Made by a program: the position numbers and the translations under genes | The notes under the pieces: model-generated | The model's input: only the letters and a program-made list of their open reading frames with translations | What the model was told of the DNA's origin: nothing | The model's database searches: none | NCBI GenBank assembly: GCA_964605775.1 | Contig: CAZSDU010000008.1 | Coordinates: 32,724 to 96,723, forward strand | Source of the DNA: CAZSDU01 sp964605775 | GTDB lineage: Bacteria; Bacteroidota; Bacteroidia; Bacteroidales; FEN-979 | Direction: 5' to 3' | Length of the DNA: 64,000 nt | Shown: positions 41,166 to 49,833 of the stretch, in pieces | How positions within the stretch are numbered: the stretch's first letter is position 1 | Layout: each line of letters starts with the position of its first letter

Positions 41166-42515
41166 CTATAGGGTGATTAAAAAACCGGTTGCCTTTTCTG
41201 TCGATTCAGCATGAATGTGTCCCTGGTGCAACCTGAGGATCTGACGCGAAAGACTCAACCCGATTCCCGAGCCCTGCTCTTTGGTCGTGAAAAATGGAAT
41301 AAAGATTTTTTCAAGGGTCTCTTCGGGAATGGGTGGACCATTGTTGGCAATGCGGATGATGATATTATTATGTTTTGAAAAAGCAACGGATACTCTGATT
41401 TTTCGGTTTTCCGGAAGTTCTTCCAGCGCCTCCATGGCATTGTTCAGAATGTTGATGATTACCTGTGTCAGCAGTTTTTTATCCCCTTTTATTTCATTGA
41501 CCCTGGGATCTATTTTAAGATCAAAGCAGATATCGCGTGACTCCATCTTTTCCTTAAGAAGCAATTGAATCTGTTCAAGCCATTCTTTTATTGTAAAGGA
41601 CGCTATTTCCGGTTTTGGTATCCGGGTTAGTTTACGGTAGCTGTCTACAAAATGCACCAGTCCGTTTCCTCTTTCCTCAATGGTGGCAAGCCCCTCGATC
41701 ACATTTTCAATGGTTTCCTTATCCATCATTTCCGGGGTAACTGCCTGGTTCTCTCTGATGAAAAAATTCCTCAGCGTCCCCGTCAGCGAAACGATGGGTG
41801 CTATGCTGTTCATAATTTCATGGGTGAGCACCCTGATCAGCTTCTGCCAGGAATCAAGTTCCTTCTCATCAAGTTCATGCCGGATGTCCTGAAGTGAAAT
41901 CAATTTGGACACTTTGTCCCCATGGCTTATCTCCCTGGAACGAATGAGAAGGTTGATCTGTGAATCACTGGTAACGTATTTGTATGTAATGGCTTCACCG
42001 GGAAGAATCCCTGCCAGGGTACTGAAGAGTTCGGGATTTCTGGAAGGAACTAAGTGAAGGGGAGTAAAGGAAGGGATGCCTGCATATTCAAATGCCTTGT
42101 CGTTCATGATCTCGACCTCATTATTTTGATTCACTGCCATCAGCCCGGTCACTGCATGCTGGATGAAAGACTGGTAGTATTTTTTAAGGTATTCATTCTG
42201 AAGTTTTATCTCATTGATACGTTCATTCAAATGATTTAAACTTTGATATAAATGGCGGAGCGACTTCTGACGTATGGAAGTGGGAAATTTCAGCGAAGAG
42301 TCCTCGTTTCTGATGGCCTCAAAAAAGAAGGCAATCTGACGGTTGGATTGGTTGAAATTATGCATGATAAAAAGTGTAGCAAACGGAACAGGTAAAAGAA
42401 AAAACAAATACCCGGGATTTTCATTTGATGCGGTCAGATAGCCTGCGGTCAATGCCGACAGGACCATGATCAAGATGCTGATCATGGTGGTCATCGTTAT
42501 TCGGTTAGATCCCAT
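41166..42515 (-). CDS. Sensor histidine kinase
   Basis: The 449-residue kinase has two N-terminal membrane helices (about 10-28 and 34-52) with almost no periplasmic loop, so it probably senses a membrane or cytoplasmic signal. A PAS-like region (about 112-210) precedes the phospho-acceptor H232 in RVLTHEIMNSIAP. The ATPase domain has the N box (IINILNNAMEAL), G1 (RIANNGPPI), and GSGIGLSLSRQIL. Its start overlaps the response regulator stop by 11 bases. It should phosphorylate Asp58 of that regulator. Confidence 0.9.
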   Translation of the reverse strand: MGSNRITMTTMISILIMVLSALTAGYLTASNENPGYLFFLLPVPFATLFIMHNFNQSNRQIAFFFEAIRNEDSSLKFPTSIRQKSLRHLYQSLNHLNERINEIKLQNEYLKKYYQSFIQHAVTGLMAVNQNNEVEIMNDKAFEYAGIPSFTPLHLVPSRNPELFSTLAGILPGEAITYKYVTSDSQINLLIRSREISHGDKVSKLISLQDIRHELDEKELDSWQKLIRVLTHEIMNSIAPIVSLTGTLRNFFIRENQAVTPEMMDKETIENVIEGLATIEERGNGLVHFVDSYRKLTRIPKPEIASFTIKEWLEQIQLLLKEKMESRDICFDLKIDPRVNEIKGDKKLLTQVIINILNNAMEALEELPENRKIRVSVAFSKHNNIIIRIANNGPPIPEETLEKIFIPFFTTKEQGSGIGLSLSRQILRLHQGHIHAESTEKATGFLITL

Positions 42516-43878
42516 ACTTTTTCATTTTTTTATATAAGGTAGTCCGTGAAACTCCCAGTTTCCTGGCCGCCAGGCTAAGGCTCTGATCATCTTTCCTTAA
42601 CTCTTTTATAATCATTTGCTTTTCCATCTCTTCCAGGGTCAGGGTTTCATTGGTGTGAACATGATGCATCTGATTCAGGTAAAGATCAGCAGGGGCTATA
42701 CGATCACCATCGCAAAGGATCACTGCCTTTTCAATGGTGTGCTGCAATTCCCTGATGTTCCCTGGCCATTGATATTTTTGCAGTTGATCAATGGCTTTAT
42801 CCTGGAGTTTCATCCCTCTTTTTTTGTACTTGTTACAATATTTGCCAATAAAGAAATTGGCGAGGATTTCTATGTCTTCAATGCGTTGCCGTAATGGCGG
42901 AAGTTCAATTTGAATGGTATTGATCCGGTACAGCAGATCCTCTCTGAACGATTGCTCCCTGATCATCTGAAGCAGATTTTTATTGGTGGTACTGATCAAT
43001 CTGATATCGACCGGGTATTCTTTATTGGATCCAACCGGTATAACCATCCTGTTCTGCAATACATTAAGGAGCTTTGACTGAAGTTGTACCGGTAAATTAC
43101 CTATTTCATCGAGTAAAAGGGTTCCATTATTGGCCAGCATGATCTTGCCGGTTCGATCTGCATGAGCATCGGTAAATGATCCCCGGGCATGACCAAACAT
43201 TTCACTTTCAAACAACGACTCGGACATTGATCCCAGGTCGACCGTTACCAGAAGTTCGTTGCACCTTTCCGATAGTCTATGAATCTCTTTAGCTATCAAT
43301 TCCTTACCTGTTCCATTTTCGCCAGTGATCATGATGTTGGCATCGGTGCAGGAAACTTTTTTTACAAGGTCCAGGATGTTTTGCATGGCAGGTGAAATAC
43401 CAATGATCATCCGGTCATCCCTGTTCATCTCGCTCTTAAGCTCCTGTTCCCGCTTCATCAGTTTGCCGACGGTGAGATTGGACTTCCGCAATTTGAGCGC
43501 AGCCTTCAGCGTTGCAAGCAATTTTGCATTTTCCCAGGGCTTGAGAATGAAATCCGCGGCACCTTCGTGGGTGGCTTTAACGGCAGTTTCAATATCCCCA
43601 TAAGCGGTGAACATGACTACTTCGATATCTTTCCTGAACTTTTTGATTTCACGCAACCAGTACATTCCTTCATTACCGGAACTTTCACCGGCATTGAAAT
43701 TCATATCCAAAAGAACGACATCAATATCGTGTGTCTCTATTTCATGTATCAGGGTCTTTGTGCCGGAAAGTGTGATCACTTCAAGAAATTCGGATTTCAG
43801 GAATATACGTAGTGCATTCAGAACACTTTTATTGTCATCAACAATAAGCAGCCTGCCTTCTTTTGATTTTACTTCCAT
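42505..43878 (-). CDS. Sigma-54-dependent response regulator (NtrC family)
   Basis: The 457-residue regulator has a receiver domain (phospho-acceptor Asp58 in VVLLDMN, acidic Asp14-Asp15), an AAA+ domain (Walker A GENGTGKE at 186-193, Walker B TLLLDEIG) and a Fis-type helix-turn-helix at the extreme C-terminus (LSLAARKLGVSRTTLYKKM). The sigma-54 contact loop reads GSFTDA (233-238) instead of GAFTGA, a variant seen in other members. I chose the ATG at 43878 (MEVKSKEGRLLIVDD) and not the 109-codon longer frame, because that frame crosses the divergent promoter region and adds non-domain sequence. It is the likely activator of the divergent ABC operon. Confidence 0.9.
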   Translation of the reverse strand: MEVKSKEGRLLIVDDNKSVLNALRIFLKSEFLEVITLSGTKTLIHEIETHDIDVVLLDMNFNAGESSGNEGMYWLREIKKFRKDIEVVMFTAYGDIETAVKATHEGAADFILKPWENAKLLATLKAALKLRKSNLTVGKLMKREQELKSEMNRDDRMIIGISPAMQNILDLVKKVSCTDANIMITGENGTGKELIAKEIHRLSERCNELLVTVDLGSMSESLFESEMFGHARGSFTDAHADRTGKIMLANNGTLLLDEIGNLPVQLQSKLLNVLQNRMVIPVGSNKEYPVDIRLISTTNKNLLQMIREQSFREDLLYRINTIQIELPPLRQRIEDIEILANFFIGKYCNKYKKRGMKLQDKAIDQLQKYQWPGNIRELQHTIEKAVILCDGDRIAPADLYLNQMHHVHTNETLTLEEMEKQMIIKELRKDDQSLSLAARKLGVSRTTLYKKMKKYGI

Positions 43879-43900
43879 AATAACAGGTATCAAATAGTTG

Positions 43901-43908
43901 CAAATGTA
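43901..43908 (-). promoter_or_regulatory. Bacteroidota -7 promoter element for the regulator-kinase genes
   Basis: On the minus strand this is TACATTTG, an exact TAnnTTTG, 22 bases before the regulator ATG at 43878. Candidate regulator sites at 43905-43921 overlap or abut it, so autoregulation is possible. Confidence 0.45.
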
Positions 43909-43944
43909 CAGAATGTTAACATACAACTGTTCAATATGTTTACA
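43905..43944. promoter_or_regulatory. Cluster of TGT..ACA sites, candidate activator binding region
   Basis: Three dyad-like sites occur in 40 bases: TGTACA (43905-43910), TGTTAACA (43914-43921) and TGTTTACA (43937-43944). They lie roughly 55-90 bases upstream of the sigma-54 -24 element, where NtrC-type activators usually bind. Confidence 0.4.
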
Positions 43945-43980
43945 CAGATTTTTTATCCTGTTTTTTATACTACTGTTATT

Positions 43981-43998
43981 CAAACACATACATGTTTG
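43981..43998. promoter_or_regulatory. Inverted repeat overlapping the sigma-54 -24 element
   Basis: CAAACA (43981-43986) and TGTTTG (43993-43998) are perfect inverted arms around a six-base spacer. The right arm runs into the GG of the predicted -24 box, so a protein bound here could modulate the promoter. Confidence 0.3.
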
Positions 43999-44012
43999 GC
44001 ATGAAATTTGAA
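43997..44012 (+). promoter_or_regulatory. Predicted sigma-54 promoter of the ABC export operon
   Basis: TGGCATGAAATTTGAA matches TGGCAY-N5-TTGCA except for A in place of C in the -12 box. It is 26 bases upstream of the ATPase ATG and divergent from a sigma-54-dependent activator gene, which raises its likelihood well above the sequence match alone. Confidence 0.6.
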
Positions 44013-44038
44013 ATAATATATCATCTAATAAAATAACA

Positions 44039-44731
44039 ATGATAAAAACAAACAATCTCACAAAACGGTTTAAAACCGACGAAATTGAAACCACTGCATT
44101 AAACAATGTGACCATGGAGGTAAAAAAGGGTGAATTCATTGCTATCATGGGGCCATCTGGATGCGGAAAATCAACCTTGCTGAATATCCTTGGGATGCTC
44201 GACAATCCCAGCGAAGGAACTTACATCTTCAATGGAGTTGATGTTTCAAAATATAAAGAAAGTCGTCGCACCCAATACCGGAAAGGCAACATCCAGTTTG
44301 TCTTTCAGAGTTTTAACCTGATTGATGAACTCAATGTTTTTGAAAATGTGGAGTTACCTCTTCTCTACCTGAAAAAAAAGAGCCATGAACGCAAACAGAT
44401 GGTTACAGATATTCTCGAGCGCATGAAGATCGGTCACCGCAGAAAACACTTTCCCCAGCAACTCTCGGGAGGCCAGCAACAGCGCGTTGCCATTTCCCGT
44501 GCTGTGGTTCCGGGGCCCCAGTTGATCCTGGCCGATGAACCTACTGGGAACCTGGATTCAAAAAACGGGATTGAAGTCATGAATCTGTTGTCGGAATTGA
44601 ATAAACAGGGCACTACCATCGTCATGGTTACCCACTCACAACGCGACGCCGCATTTGCACACCGGATCATTAATTTATTCGATGGCCAGATTGTAACCGA
44701 AGAAGTGGCCAATTATCAACAGGCACTATAA
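44039..44731 (+). CDS. ABC exporter ATPase (LolD/MacB type)
   Basis: The 230-residue ATPase has Walker A GPSGCGKST, the signature LSGGQQQR, Walker B LILADEPTGNLD and the switch His in MVTHSQRDA. It belongs to the family that drives MacB/FtsX-type permeases, which do mechanical work from the inner membrane rather than carry substrate through it. It is the only ATPase in the operon and must serve all four downstream permeases or some of them. TolC follows two bases after its stop. Confidence 0.93.
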   Translation: MIKTNNLTKRFKTDEIETTALNNVTMEVKKGEFIAIMGPSGCGKSTLLNILGMLDNPSEGTYIFNGVDVSKYKESRRTQYRKGNIQFVFQSFNLIDELNVFENVELPLLYLKKKSHERKQMVTDILERMKIGHRRKHFPQQLSGGQQQRVAISRAVVPGPQLILADEPTGNLDSKNGIEVMNLLSELNKQGTTIVMVTHSQRDAAFAHRIINLFDGQIVTEEVANYQQAL

Positions 44732-44733
44732 AT

Positions 44734-46080
44734 ATGAAATGCCCCCGGATCATCCTGCTTTTTCTATTATGGGTAATGATTGGCTGTAAAATCATAATTG
44801 CGCAGCAGATATGGACGATTGACCGTTGCATCAATTATGCATGGGAGAATAATTTCTCGGTCCACGCTCAGGAATTGACCATGAAAATCCAGCATATGGA
44901 TTACCGTCAGGCTAAAAATGATCTATTGCCTTCCCTTAGTCTTCAAACCTCCTTCAACCAATATTTCGGACGCAGTATCGATCCGACGACCAATTCCTAT
45001 ATCGATGTACAATTCTATAACAACGCCTATGGGGTTTCATCATCGGTTGATCTCTTCAATGGTTTTATTAAACTCAACACCATTGATATGCAACGCTTAA
45101 ATCTGGAGGCTGAAAAAAGTAAATTGCAACAGGTCAGGAACGAAGTCGCTTTTTCCGTCATTAACAGCTATTTTAATGTGTTGTTGCAAAAAGGCCTCCT
45201 GGAAATTGCCAAGGAAAATTTCAATCTTTCGAACGATCAGCTTGACTATACCATTAAATTTGTGGAAATGGGGAGAAAACCAGGGACTGATTTGCTGGAA
45301 ACTGAGGCAAACCTGGCAGCCGACAGTTCTTTAATGGTTCAGTCTGTTAACCTACTCGAACAAGCGATACTTGGCCTCAAGTACCAGATGAACTTTCCTC
45401 TTTCTGACAGCCTTCCCATTGACACCCTGGTTCCATCAATATATTCAGGAACAATAGATACCTTATCCATACAGGAGCTTTTCCTTTCCTCATCCACTAT
45501 CCTGCCCGACTTGGCTTATGCACGTTATCACCTGATGGCAGCAAAGAAAGCTGTTCAGGTTAGCAGGGGAGCCTTTTCACCCCGCCTGGGACTTTATACC
45601 GGCTGGAATTCACAATTCATGGAGACGAACCGTGATGAATCCGAAAAAATCATCCCCTTCCGTGATCAGATATCCAACAATTCCAATGAATACATTAGCC
45701 TTGGCTTAGAAATTCCGCTATTTAGCAAATTCTCAAAGAATACAACGCTAAGGAAGTCGAAGTTAAAATATCAGCAAGCCAAAATTCAGTATGATGATGT
45801 CACCTTCAAGCTGTTGATGGGTGTAGAAAAATCGCTGACCGAATGGCGTGCAGCCCGGGCTGAATATGAATCCTCACTCAGCCAGCTGGCGAAAAGCAGA
45901 AAAGCATACGAAGCCGCTGAAAAAAAACTGGACAAAGGACTCATCAACATCATTGAATTCTATATTCAGAAAAACAAATGGATCAGGGCAAAAACTGAAG
46001 TTCTCCGTACCGGATTACAGGTACTGCTTAAAGAACGTTATATCAGATTTTTACTGACCGGATCTCTGTTAAGTTCATAA
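44734..46080 (+). CDS. TolC family outer-membrane channel
   Basis: The 448-residue protein starts with a signal peptide (ending IIIAQQ) and has the two-repeat OEP fold: WTIDRCINYAWENNFSVHAQ in the first half and LEIPLFSKFSKNTTLRKSKL in the second. The last third is the long coiled-coil tunnel helix (AEYESSLSQLAKSRKAYEAA). It would give the outer-membrane exit for the exporter encoded around it. Confidence 0.88.
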   Translation: MKCPRIILLFLLWVMIGCKIIIAQQIWTIDRCINYAWENNFSVHAQELTMKIQHMDYRQAKNDLLPSLSLQTSFNQYFGRSIDPTTNSYIDVQFYNNAYGVSSSVDLFNGFIKLNTIDMQRLNLEAEKSKLQQVRNEVAFSVINSYFNVLLQKGLLEIAKENFNLSNDQLDYTIKFVEMGRKPGTDLLETEANLAADSSLMVQSVNLLEQAILGLKYQMNFPLSDSLPIDTLVPSIYSGTIDTLSIQELFLSSSTILPDLAYARYHLMAAKKAVQVSRGAFSPRLGLYTGWNSQFMETNRDESEKIIPFRDQISNNSNEYISLGLEIPLFSKFSKNTTLRKSKLKYQQAKIQYDDVTFKLLMGVEKSLTEWRAARAEYESSLSQLAKSRKAYEAAEKKLDKGLINIIEFYIQKNKWIRAKTEVLRTGLQVLLKERYIRFLLTGSLLSS

Positions 46081-46097
46081 ATCGTAAATCGAAATAA

Positions 46098-47372
46098 ATG
46101 GATCCACAACACAATGCCGGTATGGACCGTATCATCAAAGAAAACAGATGGATTAAGAAAAAATACTGGAGATATTTTTTCGGAGGCACAGCCTTGCTGA
46201 TGGCAATTCTGTTTTTTATTTTCAGGGACTGGACCAGTACGATTCGTGTTGAAAAAGACAGAATTACTATTGCACCGGTATTCAGGAGCGTTTTTAACGA
46301 TTATATCACCAACGATGGTACGGCTGCTCCCATTTCCACGGTGTTTCTCGATGCCTATGAAGGCGGAAAGGTGGAAGAGATCATTCTCGAAGAGGGAAGC
46401 ATGCTGAAGAAAGGTGATATCATTATAAAACTCAGCAACAATGATTTAAGTCTCAACATCCTCAACAGCGAGGCGCAGTTGGCTGAGAAGTCAAACTTTC
46501 TCCGGGAGGTCCGGATCAGGATGGAACAGGAAAAACATTCGCTTGAACGAGAGGTGCTGAATGCAAAATATGACCTGGTTGCGAAAAAGAGGACCTGGGA
46601 GCAGAACAAGGAATTATACAAGGATGAGTTGATCTCGCGCGATGAGTTCATCCGTTCGGAGGAGGCCTACACCCTTGCCGACAAAACCCTCGAGCTTGTC
46701 GTGTTGCGTCAGAAGCAGGACAACGAATTCAGGAACCTTCAGATTGAACAGATCACCGAAAACCTGAAAAACATGCAGATGAACCTCTCATTGGTGAAAC
46801 AGCAGCAGGATTACCTGAATGTGAAATCGCCCGTCGACGGTCAGCTCGGCAGTCTGCTCGTGGAGATCGGACAATCGATCACACGCGGATTCCGGATCGG
46901 TCAGATCAATATCCTGACATCCTATAAGATCGAGGCCGATGTCGACGAACACTACATCGACCGCATCAGACCGGGGTTGGCGGGCTATATCGAGCGCCCG
47001 AACGACACCCTTCAGCTGGAGATTAAAAAGGTGTACCCTGAAGTGCGCAACGGAAGGTTCAAAATTGACCTTGTGTTTCCAGGTAAGCTCCCCGAAAACA
47101 TCCGGATCGGCCAGTCGTATTTCATCAAGCTTCAGCTGGGCCAGCCCATTGAAGCCATCCAGATCCCGCAGGGAAGCTTCTACCAGACCACCGGGGGGCA
47201 GTGGATATTTGTCGTGGACAAGGGCGGCCAATTTGCCCTCAAGAGAAACATCAAGATAGGCCGGAAAAACCCGCAGTATTATGAAGTCATTGAAGGACTG
47301 CAGCCGGGAGAGCAGGTGATCGTTTCCGATTATTCCATATTTGGCAATAATGATAAGGTAGAGTTAAAATAA
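46098..47372 (+). CDS. HlyD/MacA-type periplasmic adaptor
   Basis: The 424-residue adaptor has a basic N-terminus, one membrane helix (about 27-46), a barrel-sandwich half (FLDAYEGGKVEEIILEEGS), a long coiled-coil hairpin (about 120-230, rich in Glu, Lys and Leu), the second half (YLNVKSPVDGQLGSLLVEIG) and a C-terminal barrel (GEQVIVSDYSIFGNNDKVEL). It should connect the permease to the TolC channel. It is 17 bases after TolC and 23 before the first permease. Confidence 0.9.
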   Translation: MDPQHNAGMDRIIKENRWIKKKYWRYFFGGTALLMAILFFIFRDWTSTIRVEKDRITIAPVFRSVFNDYITNDGTAAPISTVFLDAYEGGKVEEIILEEGSMLKKGDIIIKLSNNDLSLNILNSEAQLAEKSNFLREVRIRMEQEKHSLEREVLNAKYDLVAKKRTWEQNKELYKDELISRDEFIRSEEAYTLADKTLELVVLRQKQDNEFRNLQIEQITENLKNMQMNLSLVKQQQDYLNVKSPVDGQLGSLLVEIGQSITRGFRIGQINILTSYKIEADVDEHYIDRIRPGLAGYIERPNDTLQLEIKKVYPEVRNGRFKIDLVFPGKLPENIRIGQSYFIKLQLGQPIEAIQIPQGSFYQTTGGQWIFVVDKGGQFALKRNIKIGRKNPQYYEVIEGLQPGEQVIVSDYSIFGNNDKVELK

Positions 47373-47395
47373 ACATCCTTTAATAATTTGAAAGC

Positions 47396-49789
47396 ATGAT
47401 AAAAAATATCTTCCGCATTATTTTCCGCAACATTTCTCGCCAAAAGGGATTCACCATCCTCAACGTTACCGGTCTGGCCGTCGGCATGGCGGCCTCCCTG
47501 CTCATCCTCATGTGGGTGATGGATGAACTGAGTTATGAGAACTTCAATGAACATGCCGGTCAGATCTACATGGTAAACCAGGATCAGTTTTACACCGGAG
47601 ATCGCTTCCGGGTACAGGTTACTCCCCAACCCTGTGCACCGGTATGGAAAGAGCGGATTCCTGAGATCAGGGAAACCGCCCGGTTGGTGTTTCTACCTAA
47701 AATATTATTCCGCATCGGTGATAAAGCTTTCTATGAAACGCAGGTTAAGGCAGTCGATTCAGGCATGTTCAAGGTTTTTACCCTTCCGTTGATTTCCGGG
47801 GATCCGAAGACCGCCTTGCGCGACCCTCATTCGATCATCCTTTCGGAGAAACTGGCGAAGAAATATTTCGGCGATCAGGACCCGGTCGGGAAGGTCATCA
47901 CGCTCGAAAACAATTATCCCTTCACCGTAAGCGCCGTGATGAGAGACATCCCGAAAAATTCAGTTTTCAGCGCTTCCGGTGCATCGAGAATCGGGATTGA
48001 TGCGATTTTCCCGTATTCTTTCCTGAAAGAGATCGGCGTATCGAACGATTCGTGGGGCAACAACAGCATATTCACCTTTTTGCTGCTTGAACGCGGCGCC
48101 GACATCAAAGCCGTCAACAAAAAATTGACCGACATTGTGGTGGAGCATAATCCGGAGACCAATGCAAAATTTTTCCTAACACCATGGCTGGATTACCGCC
48201 TGCACACCCAGTATGGATTCCAGGAAGGCAGAGGAGCGATTGTCAACATTTATATCTTCGCTGCCATCGCCACATTTATTCTTCTCATCGCATGCATCAA
48301 CTTTATCAATTTAGCCATTGCCAAAGCCGCCTTGAGGGGAAAGGAGATTGGGGTCAGGAAGGTGGCGGGGGCAAACCGGCTGACCATGATTGTTCAGTTT
48401 ATGATTGAATCAATGGCGCTGGTGTTGATCTCGTTGATCTTTGCGCTCGTTCTCGTTGGCCTGTTGTTGGGGGTTTTCAATTCAATAGCGGGTAAAAGTT
48501 TCACGGTGGATGATATTTTTCAGGGAAAATTCGTTGCGGGTTTTATTATCACCGGGCTGGTGACCGCCATTCTGGCCGGAATTTATCCTGCATTCTATTT
48601 GTCGTCGCTGAAACCGGTCCTGGTCCTCAAAGGGGAAACGGTCTCGGGAAAAAGAAACAGCCGCTTAAGGCAGATCCTGGTTGTAGTTCAATTCTCACTT
48701 TCGATTTTCATCGCGCTGGGCGCCATTTTCATGTACCTTCAGTTAAAATTCATGCAGGAAAAGGAGCTGGGTTTTGATAAAGAAAATCTCATCTGCATAC
48801 CCATGACCCATCATGTAAAGGAAAAGTATTATTCGCTGAAGAAAGAGTTGCTTAAAGATCCGCTGATCCTTGGGGTTTCGGCTTCAGGTCACAATCCTAT
48901 CATGATTGGCAGCAATGGCGGCGGGGCTTCCTGGAAGGGGAAGGACCCCAAACAGGAGGTATTGATCGGGCAGAATATCATCGATTATGACTATTTAAAC
49001 ACGATGAAAATGAGCCTTGTGGCAGGACGGGACTTTTCCCGCGATCATCCGGGCGACATGGGAGATACCCTGGGAAATTTCCTGGTGAATGAAGAGGTGG
49101 CGAAACTGATGGGTGGTGGCGACATCGTGGGGAAAAGCTTCAGTTATATGGGGCAGCAGGGGATCATCGTGGGGGTGATGAAAAACTTTCATTACATGGG
49201 GGCCCAGGAGCCTATTGAACCGATGGTTTTTGCAGTCAGCGACAGCAAATCCTTTAACAATATCCTGGTGAGGCTGGCTCCCGGCGATCTGCCCGCCTCC
49301 CTGAAAACCGTGGAGAAGATATGGAAAAGGGTTGTACCTGATTATCCGCCCGAATACACTTTCATCGACCAGGATTACGACAACCTTTACAGGGCGGAGA
49401 TCCGGATGGGTCTTTTACTGAAGTATTTTACGATGGTTGCTCTGATCATTGCCTGTTTGGGATTGTATGGTCTTTCGACCCATGCAGCAAGCCGCCGGAC
49501 CCGCGAGATCGGAGTACGGAAGGTGATGGGAGCCGGCACGGTCTCGGTAATTTTCGCCTTATCCAAGGAATTTCTGGTCCTTGTGATCATCGCCATCGCC
49601 ATTGCTTTTCCGTTCGGCTGGTATGCCGTGCATAAAATGTTATTGGAATTTGCTTTCAGGATCAATATGAGCTGGTTGGTCTTTGGCGCCATCGGACTGG
49701 GTGCCTTGATTGTTGCCCTGACTACGGTAAGTTTACAAGCCTACAAAGCTTCATGTGTAAATCCTGCAGTTGCACTTAAAACAGAGTGA
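47396..49789 (+). CDS. ABC transporter permease 1 (FtsX/MacB type)
   Basis: This 797-residue permease has the Bacteroidota double layout: an N-terminal helix (about 20-40), a MacB periplasmic core, three helices, then a second periplasmic core and three more helices. Landmarks are DELSYENF, GKEIGVRKVAGANR at the first cytoplasmic loop, RTREIGVRKVMGAG at the second and a C-terminal VNPAVALKTE. It is the closest of the four to the family consensus. It probably works with the single ATPase and the upstream adaptor and TolC. Confidence 0.9.
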   Translation: MIKNIFRIIFRNISRQKGFTILNVTGLAVGMAASLLILMWVMDELSYENFNEHAGQIYMVNQDQFYTGDRFRVQVTPQPCAPVWKERIPEIRETARLVFLPKILFRIGDKAFYETQVKAVDSGMFKVFTLPLISGDPKTALRDPHSIILSEKLAKKYFGDQDPVGKVITLENNYPFTVSAVMRDIPKNSVFSASGASRIGIDAIFPYSFLKEIGVSNDSWGNNSIFTFLLLERGADIKAVNKKLTDIVVEHNPETNAKFFLTPWLDYRLHTQYGFQEGRGAIVNIYIFAAIATFILLIACINFINLAIAKAALRGKEIGVRKVAGANRLTMIVQFMIESMALVLISLIFALVLVGLLLGVFNSIAGKSFTVDDIFQGKFVAGFIITGLVTAILAGIYPAFYLSSLKPVLVLKGETVSGKRNSRLRQILVVVQFSLSIFIALGAIFMYLQLKFMQEKELGFDKENLICIPMTHHVKEKYYSLKKELLKDPLILGVSASGHNPIMIGSNGGGASWKGKDPKQEVLIGQNIIDYDYLNTMKMSLVAGRDFSRDHPGDMGDTLGNFLVNEEVAKLMGGGDIVGKSFSYMGQQGIIVGVMKNFHYMGAQEPIEPMVFAVSDSKSFNNILVRLAPGDLPASLKTVEKIWKRVVPDYPPEYTFIDQDYDNLYRAEIRMGLLLKYFTMVALIIACLGLYGLSTHAASRRTREIGVRKVMGAGTVSVIFALSKEFLVLVIIAIAIAFPFGWYAVHKMLLEFAFRINMSWLVFGAIGLGALIVALTTVSLQAYKASCVNPAVALKTE

Positions 49790-49833
49790 AGTAGTAATAA
49801 CATCATCTATCATGACACGAACCATATTGAAAA

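Noticed and set aside
43879..44205. 109-codon N-terminal extension of the NtrC-type regulator
   Set aside because: The extra residues carry no domain, run across the divergent promoter region and overlap the ATPase gene; the receiver domain begins properly at 43878.
44434..44712. Long minus-strand reading frame inside the ABC ATPase gene
   Set aside because: It is antisense to a clear Walker A/B ATPase and is a mirror product of its codon usage, as are the other antisense frames inside strong genes.
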